Assembly: GCA_002293065.1 (NCBI GenBank)
Contig: DBCN01000058.1
Coordinates: 10,950-20,629, forward strand
Length of the DNA stretch: 9,680 nt
From: Opitutia bacterium UBA957
GTDB lineage: Bacteria; Verrucomicrobiota; Verrucomicrobiia; Opitutales; UBA953
Reading direction: 5' to 3'
The notes below the pieces were generated by a model that ran no database searches, had not been told where the DNA came from, and saw only the letters and a list, made by a program, of their open reading frames with translations. Made by a program: the position numbers and the translations under genes. Positions 6,482-9,680 of the stretch are shown piece by piece (within the stretch, counting starts at the first letter, position 1; every line of letters starts with the position of its first letter).

Positions 6482-7336
6482 TTAGAGGGCGACGTCTTGG
6501 ACCGGAACCCCAGGGTGCATCTCGAAGACGCCTACCGGGGTGGTCGGACCTGTCATCACGATGGAGAAGTCCGACCCGATGCCAATAATAATCTTACCGC
6601 CGGGCATATGGACCGTCAAATCGGCGTCCACGAGGCCCATTTTGCGGGCGACCGCAGCCGAAGCTGAAGAAGACGACCCCGAGGCGAGGGTGTAGCCGGC
6701 GCCGCGCTCCCAGATCTCGATCTGGACGTTCTGGCGGTCGACGATCTTCATGAACTGGACGTTCGTGCGGTTCGGGAAATTCGGATGCGTCTCGAGGGCG
6801 GGGCCGTAGGTCTTGGCGAGGTCCGGCGTGAGGTCGTCGACCGGGATCACGCAGTGCGGGTTGCCGACGGTGGCCGCCCAATACTTGAACGTCTTGCCGT
6901 TGACGGTGATGCTTTCGCCGAGGACTTCGCGGTCGGCTCCGATGTGCGGAATCACGGGAGCGCGGAAGGAGACCTTGCCCATCTCGACACGGATGCGTTT
7001 GCCGCCTTCGAAGACGGAGCAACCGACGAGGCCGCCCAGGGTGTGGACCTTGAACTCTTGGCCTTCCTGGACGCGCTTGGTTTCGAGGAGGTGGCGGCAG
7101 AAGATGCGGATGCCGTTGCCGGACTTCTCCGCTTCGGAGCCGTCGGGGTTCAGGATGCGCAGACCGAAGGCGCCGTCGGCTCGCTCGATCGGACCGTAGA
7201 GGATGCCGTCGGAGCCGAGCCCGTAGTGGCGATGGCAGACCTTGCGGATGGCGTCCGGCGAGAAGAGGGTGGCGCAGTCCTGGGGCTCGAGGACGAGGTA
7301 ATCGTTGCCGAGGGCGTGGTACTTGAAGAAGCGCAT
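6482..7336 (-). CDS. dapF: Diaminopimelate epimerase-like protein with Ser at both catalytic Cys positions
   Basis: The 284-residue product has the DapF fold signatures throughout: MRFFKYHALGNDYLV at the N-terminus, GLGSDG (39-44), NPDGSEAEKSGNG (63-75), TVGNPHC (156-162), RTNVQF (190-195), and ERGAGYTLASG (210-220). Classical DapF interconverts L,L- and meso-diaminopimelate for lysine and peptidoglycan synthesis using two cysteines, one in CGNG and one in ACGTGA. Here both are serine: S72 (codon TCC) and S219 (codon TCG), the latter in a run of serines (221-224). Other cysteines exist (C80, C162) but not at these positions. The gene may therefore be a paralogous or variant epimerase/isomerase, and the symbol is by family only. 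I recall similar Ser-type sequences being annotated as DapF in databases but cannot check. It heads the leftward run; the ATG is preceded by AGAACCC and has no Shine-Dalgarno. Confidence 0.88.
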   Translation of the reverse strand: MRFFKYHALGNDYLVLEPQDCATLFSPDAIRKVCHRHYGLGSDGILYGPIERADGAFGLRILNPDGSEAEKSGNGIRIFCRHLLETKRVQEGQEFKVHTLGGLVGCSVFEGGKRIRVEMGKVSFRAPVIPHIGADREVLGESITVNGKTFKYWAATVGNPHCVIPVDDLTPDLAKTYGPALETHPNFPNRTNVQFMKIVDRQNVQIEIWERGAGYTLASGSSSSASAAVARKMGLVDADLTVHMPGGKIIIGIGSDFSIVMTGPTTPVGVFEMHPGVPVQDVAL

Positions 7337-7428
7337 GGGTTCTGGATTGGGAGGTTTGCGGGCTTTTGCAAGTCAGCCCTCGCGACTGTGGGCTTGGAAA
7401 TCTCCGCGGAGATGGTTAGGCACATCCC
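7337..7428. promoter_or_regulatory. Divergent promoter region, dapF-like run versus sulfatase
   Basis: Both flanking genes start here and point away, so the 92 bases must hold promoters for the leftward run and the sulfatase, or their leaders. I see no convincing sigma-70 -35/-10 pair in either direction; TTGCAA at 7366-7371 is the nearest to a -35. Other structure: GGGCT/AGCCC inverted arms (7360-7364 and 7375-7379), GGGCTT repeated directly at 7360 and 7390, exactly 30 bases apart, and a 14-bp palindrome listed separately. Confidence 0.5.
7400..7413. promoter_or_regulatory. Perfect 14-bp palindrome, possible operator
   Basis: ATCTCCGCGGAGAT is identical to its reverse complement and ends 15 bases before the sulfatase ATG. 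It could be a binding site for a dimeric repressor or activator controlling the sulfatase, the leftward run, or both. No regulator gene is in the window to pair it with. Confidence 0.4.
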
Positions 7429-9018
7429 ATGCGCCTGACCCCCTTGCTGGCTTTCTTCTCCGTCGCCCTGGCTTGCGCCGCCGAGCCGGCCAAGCGTCCG
7501 CCCAACATCGTCCTGCTGTATTCCGATGACATCGGGTGGGGCGACTTGGGCTGCTATGGCGCCAAGTCCATCCCGACGCCGAACCTCGACAAGCTCGCCG
7601 CACAAGGGACCCGGTTCACGGCCGGCTATTGTACTTCGGCGACGTGCACGCCTTCGCGTTATTCCCTCCTGACCGGCGAGTACGCTTGGCGCCGTCAGGG
7701 GACGGGCGTCCTGCCCGGTGACGCCAAGCTCATCATCAAGCCAGGTCGTCCGACCATGCCGGCGAGCCTCGCCCAGCTCGGCTACGCCACCGGTGTGGTC
7801 GGCAAGTGGCACCTCGGACTCGGCGCCGGCGATGTCGATTGGAACCGCAAGATCGAGCCGTCCCCGAACCAGATCGGCTTCACCTACTCCTACATCATGG
7901 CCGCGACCGGCGACCGCGTACCGACGGTCTACGTCGAGGATGGTCTCGTGGTCGGGCTCGACCCCAAGGATCCGATTGAAGTCAGCTACAAGAAACCCTT
8001 CCCGGGCGACCCCGACCTGACGGCGGCCGCCGAGCGCGCCAAATTGAAGATGGATTGGTCGCACGGCCACAACATGGCCTTGGTGAACGGCGTGGGCCGC
8101 ATCGGTTGGATGAAGGGGGGCAAGGCGGCCCTCTGGAACGATGAGGCCATGGGCGACGTTTTCGCCGACAAGGCCTGCGCGTTCATCGCGGCCAACAAGG
8201 CCAAGCCATTCTTCCTCTATTACGCTTCGCACGAGAATCATGTCCCCCGCGTCCACCACCCGCGCTACGCGGGCCGCACGCCCTTGGGTCCCCGCGGCGA
8301 CGCGGTCGTGGCCTTCGACGACCAGGTTGGCCGCATCCTCGCCGAACTCGACCGGCAAGGCGTGGCCGGGGAGACGCTGGTCATCTTCACTTCCGATAAC
8401 GGGCCCGTCCTCGACGATGGCTACAAGGATCAGGCCGTGGAGCGCAACAAGGCTGCCGGGCACCTGCCGGCCGGTCCTTTCCGCGGGGGCAAGTACAGCA
8501 TTTTGGAAGGCGGCACGCGCGTCGGTTTCATCGCGCGCTGGCCGGGCCGCACGCCCGCGGGCCGGGTCTCCGATGTCTTGCTGTCGCAGGTCGATCTCCC
8601 GGCGGTCTTCACCAAGCTCGCCGGTGGCGATCCCACGCCTTTCCTCCAGCTGGACGGCGTCGACACGTCCGCCGCGCTGACGGGTGGGGCCGGCCGCGAA
8701 ACGGTGATTTCCAGCACGCAGGCCAATACGCTGTCCATCCGTGATGCCCGCTGGAAGTTCATCCCCGGGGTCGGTGGCGCGGCGAAGGCGAAGAACGGTG
8801 GCGCCAAGGCGACGGGGCCGCTGGTGGCTTTGCTGGGGTCCGAAGACGATCTCGAGCGCGACCGTCGTGAACAAACTGGCCCGCGTCTTTTCGACCTCTT
8901 GAACGACCCCGCCGAGCGGAAGAACGTGGCGGCCGAAAATCCGGAAGTCGTGGCCCGCTTGCGCGCCAAGCTTGATGAGCAGAAAGCCAAGGGCGTGGCC
9001 CAGCCGCTGCCGCAATAG
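7429..9018 (+). CDS. Secreted formylglycine-dependent sulfatase (arylsulfatase family)
   Basis: The 529-residue product is a type I sulfatase, which hydrolyses sulfate esters using a formylglycine made from cysteine by a maturation enzyme not seen here. The start MRLTPLLAFFSVALACAA is a Sec signal peptide; cleavage near A17 or A18 is likely. Visible motifs: NIVLLYSDDIGWGD (26-39) with the metal-binding D33-D34, the maturation signature C73-T-P-S-R-x5-G ending in LLTG, GKWHLG (125-130), and FTSDNGP (320-326) with metal ligands D323 and N324. The C-terminal RDARWKFI and PRLFDLLNDPAE are also standard for the family. Length is normal. Substrate cannot be read from sequence, and the SulfAtlas subfamily is not certain; the HGHNMALVNGVGRIGW segment should help place it. 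The ATG is preceded by CATCCC. The transporter gene follows on the same strand, and the dapF-like gene diverges upstream. Confidence 0.94.
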   Translation: MRLTPLLAFFSVALACAAEPAKRPPNIVLLYSDDIGWGDLGCYGAKSIPTPNLDKLAAQGTRFTAGYCTSATCTPSRYSLLTGEYAWRRQGTGVLPGDAKLIIKPGRPTMPASLAQLGYATGVVGKWHLGLGAGDVDWNRKIEPSPNQIGFTYSYIMAATGDRVPTVYVEDGLVVGLDPKDPIEVSYKKPFPGDPDLTAAAERAKLKMDWSHGHNMALVNGVGRIGWMKGGKAALWNDEAMGDVFADKACAFIAANKAKPFFLYYASHENHVPRVHHPRYAGRTPLGPRGDAVVAFDDQVGRILAELDRQGVAGETLVIFTSDNGPVLDDGYKDQAVERNKAAGHLPAGPFRGGKYSILEGGTRVGFIARWPGRTPAGRVSDVLLSQVDLPAVFTKLAGGDPTPFLQLDGVDTSAALTGGAGRETVISSTQANTLSIRDARWKFIPGVGGAAKAKNGGAKATGPLVALLGSEDDLERDRREQTGPRLFDLLNDPAERKNVAAENPEVVARLRAKLDEQKAKGVAQPLPQ

Positions 9019-9069
9019 GGTGTAATCGCTCGATAGCGGGCGTCAGTGGGGCATCTCTCGGCTTGAAGC

Positions 9070-9107
9070 GAGGAGGGGAGTGGTGATGCTGGTCCTAACC
9101 CCTCCTC
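9070..9107 (+). other. 9-bp inverted repeat in the transporter leader
   Basis: GAGGAGGGG (9070-9078) is matched by its exact reverse complement CCCCTCCTC (9099-9107), with a 20-base loop. It lies in the 93-base gap between the sulfatase stop and the transporter ATG, ending four bases before that ATG. The left arm resembles a Shine-Dalgarno and the right arm its complement, so the stem would lock away the only purine-rich tract near the start. There is no T-run after it, so it is a poor intrinsic terminator. A small CGCT-CGAT-AGCG hairpin lies at 9027-9038. Nothing else is visible in the gap. Confidence 0.5.
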
Positions 9108-9111
9108 CCCC

Positions 9112-9680
9112 ATGCAAGATTACTCAGGCCAGCAAGTCTCCTCGGCTCGTCCCACCCGCTTCATCGCGGGTCTCGTGATGTTCCTGACGTTCTTTGGTTG
9201 GGGCGTCTTCTTCGTGCCGATGGGCAGTTACCTCGCCACGATCTACCCTAAGGATGAGACCATCATCGGGGCGGCCTACAGCATGGGGCCCTTGGCGGCG
9301 ATGATCTCCGCCTTGTTGGCCGGTTGGTTGGCCGACCGGAGCTTCTCGCCCCGCTTGCTCCTTGCGGTCTTGAGCGCCTTAGGTGGCCTCTTGCTCGTCT
9401 ACGCTCCGCACGCCGGCGGCCCATCCGCCTTCCAAGGGGTTTTGTTCGCGCACTCGCTCTGTTTCTTCGCGGCGCTGCCGTTGTTGAATTCCGTCGTCCT
9501 GGCCTCCTTGGATGACCCCGGTCGCCAGTTCGGCGCCATCCGCCTCTGGGGGACGATCGGTTGGATCGTCTCCGGGGTCCTCATCGGCACGGTGCTCGCC
9601 AAGTACTACGATCCCGCCGTGGCCACGCAGCCGATCATTTTCTACCTGGGCGGTGCCGCCTTGGTCCTCGTCGCGGGCTG
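9112..9680 (+). CDS. MFS transporter, nucleoside:H+ symporter (NupG/XapB-like) family, N-terminal part
   Basis: The frame starts at ATG and is still open at the window's right edge, giving 189 residues of a protein that would be about 400. After a short polar N-terminus (1-15) it shows membrane spans at roughly 17-44, 51-74, 82-99, 107-133 and 145-165, with a sixth beginning. The MFS loop motif appears as GWLADRSFSPR (71-81) between spans two and three, and RLWGTIGW (144-151) opens span five, a stretch characteristic of the nucleoside:H+ symporter family. Members move nucleosides with protons, though bacterial relatives in sugar-use loci may carry other small solutes. It follows the sulfatase on the same strand, so co-expression is possible. 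The ATG is preceded by CTCCCCC with no Shine-Dalgarno directly before it. Confidence 0.88.
   Translation, partial: MQDYSGQQVSSARPTRFIAGLVMFLTFFGWGVFFVPMGSYLATIYPKDETIIGAAYSMGPLAAMISALLAGWLADRSFSPRLLLAVLSALGGLLLVYAPHAGGPSAFQGVLFAHSLCFFAALPLLNSVVLASLDDPGRQFGAIRLWGTIGWIVSGVLIGTVLAKYYDPAVATQPIIFYLGGAALVLVAG

Noticed and set aside
7429..7490. Lipoprotein signal (cysteine 16) on the sulfatase
   Set aside because: The residues before C16 are A-L-A, which does not match the usual L-[AST]-[GA]-C lipobox, so an ordinary signal peptide is preferred.
7150..9015. A 621-codon open frame on the minus strand opposite the sulfatase and reaching into the dapF-like gene
   Set aside because: It lies antisense to a clear sulfatase with all family motifs, shows no recognisable domain, and is Arg/Val/Gly-rich as expected for a chance open frame opposite GC-rich codons.

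Overview
This is a GC-rich bacterial window, most likely from a Verrucomicrobiota member of the Opitutae type. That assignment is an inference from gene content and protein style: an arylsulfatase, a NupG-type MFS transporter, a SWIM-SNF2 helicase, and tatC beside a secreted CxxC protein. No marker gene here fixes the taxonomy. Coding density is very high, every gap is under 100 bases, and I see no tRNA, rRNA, CRISPR array, insertion sequence or phage gene.

Layout: the left edge holds the 3' end of a rightward DUF192 gene. It meets, tail to tail, the end of a long leftward gene run. Read in its own direction (right to left) that run is: a DapF-like epimerase, a SWIM/SNF2 helicase, TatC, a secreted Lys/Glu/Met-rich protein ending in a DnaJ-like CxxC pair, a long-chain polyprenyl diphosphate synthase, and a possible 34-residue membrane peptide. 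Gaps within the run are 9 to 76 bases, so one transcript starting in front of the dapF-like gene is plausible. A 92-base divergent region separates it from a rightward formylglycine-type sulfatase, which is followed after 93 bases by the 5' part of a nucleoside:H+ symporter-family transporter running off the right edge.

The leftward run is mostly an envelope set: peptidoglycan precursor chemistry (if the DapF-like protein is an epimerase), protein export, a periplasmic protein, and isoprenoid chains for quinones or lipid carriers. The rightward pair would suit scavenging of a sulfated substrate, but only adjacency suggests this.

Points most worth a second look: (1) the DapF-like protein has serine at both positions where classical DapF has its catalytic cysteines. 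(2) All six genes with a visible ATG start carry at least three C residues directly before the ATG, with no good Shine-Dalgarno; this also favours an internal ATG over an upstream GTG for the helicase. (3) TatC has an unusual cytoplasmic tail of about 70 residues, Asp-rich then Ser-rich. (4) Several clean inverted repeats sit in the short intergenic gaps. I did not find a convincing wholly new multi-gene system; the novelty is in individual genes and in the start-site signature.
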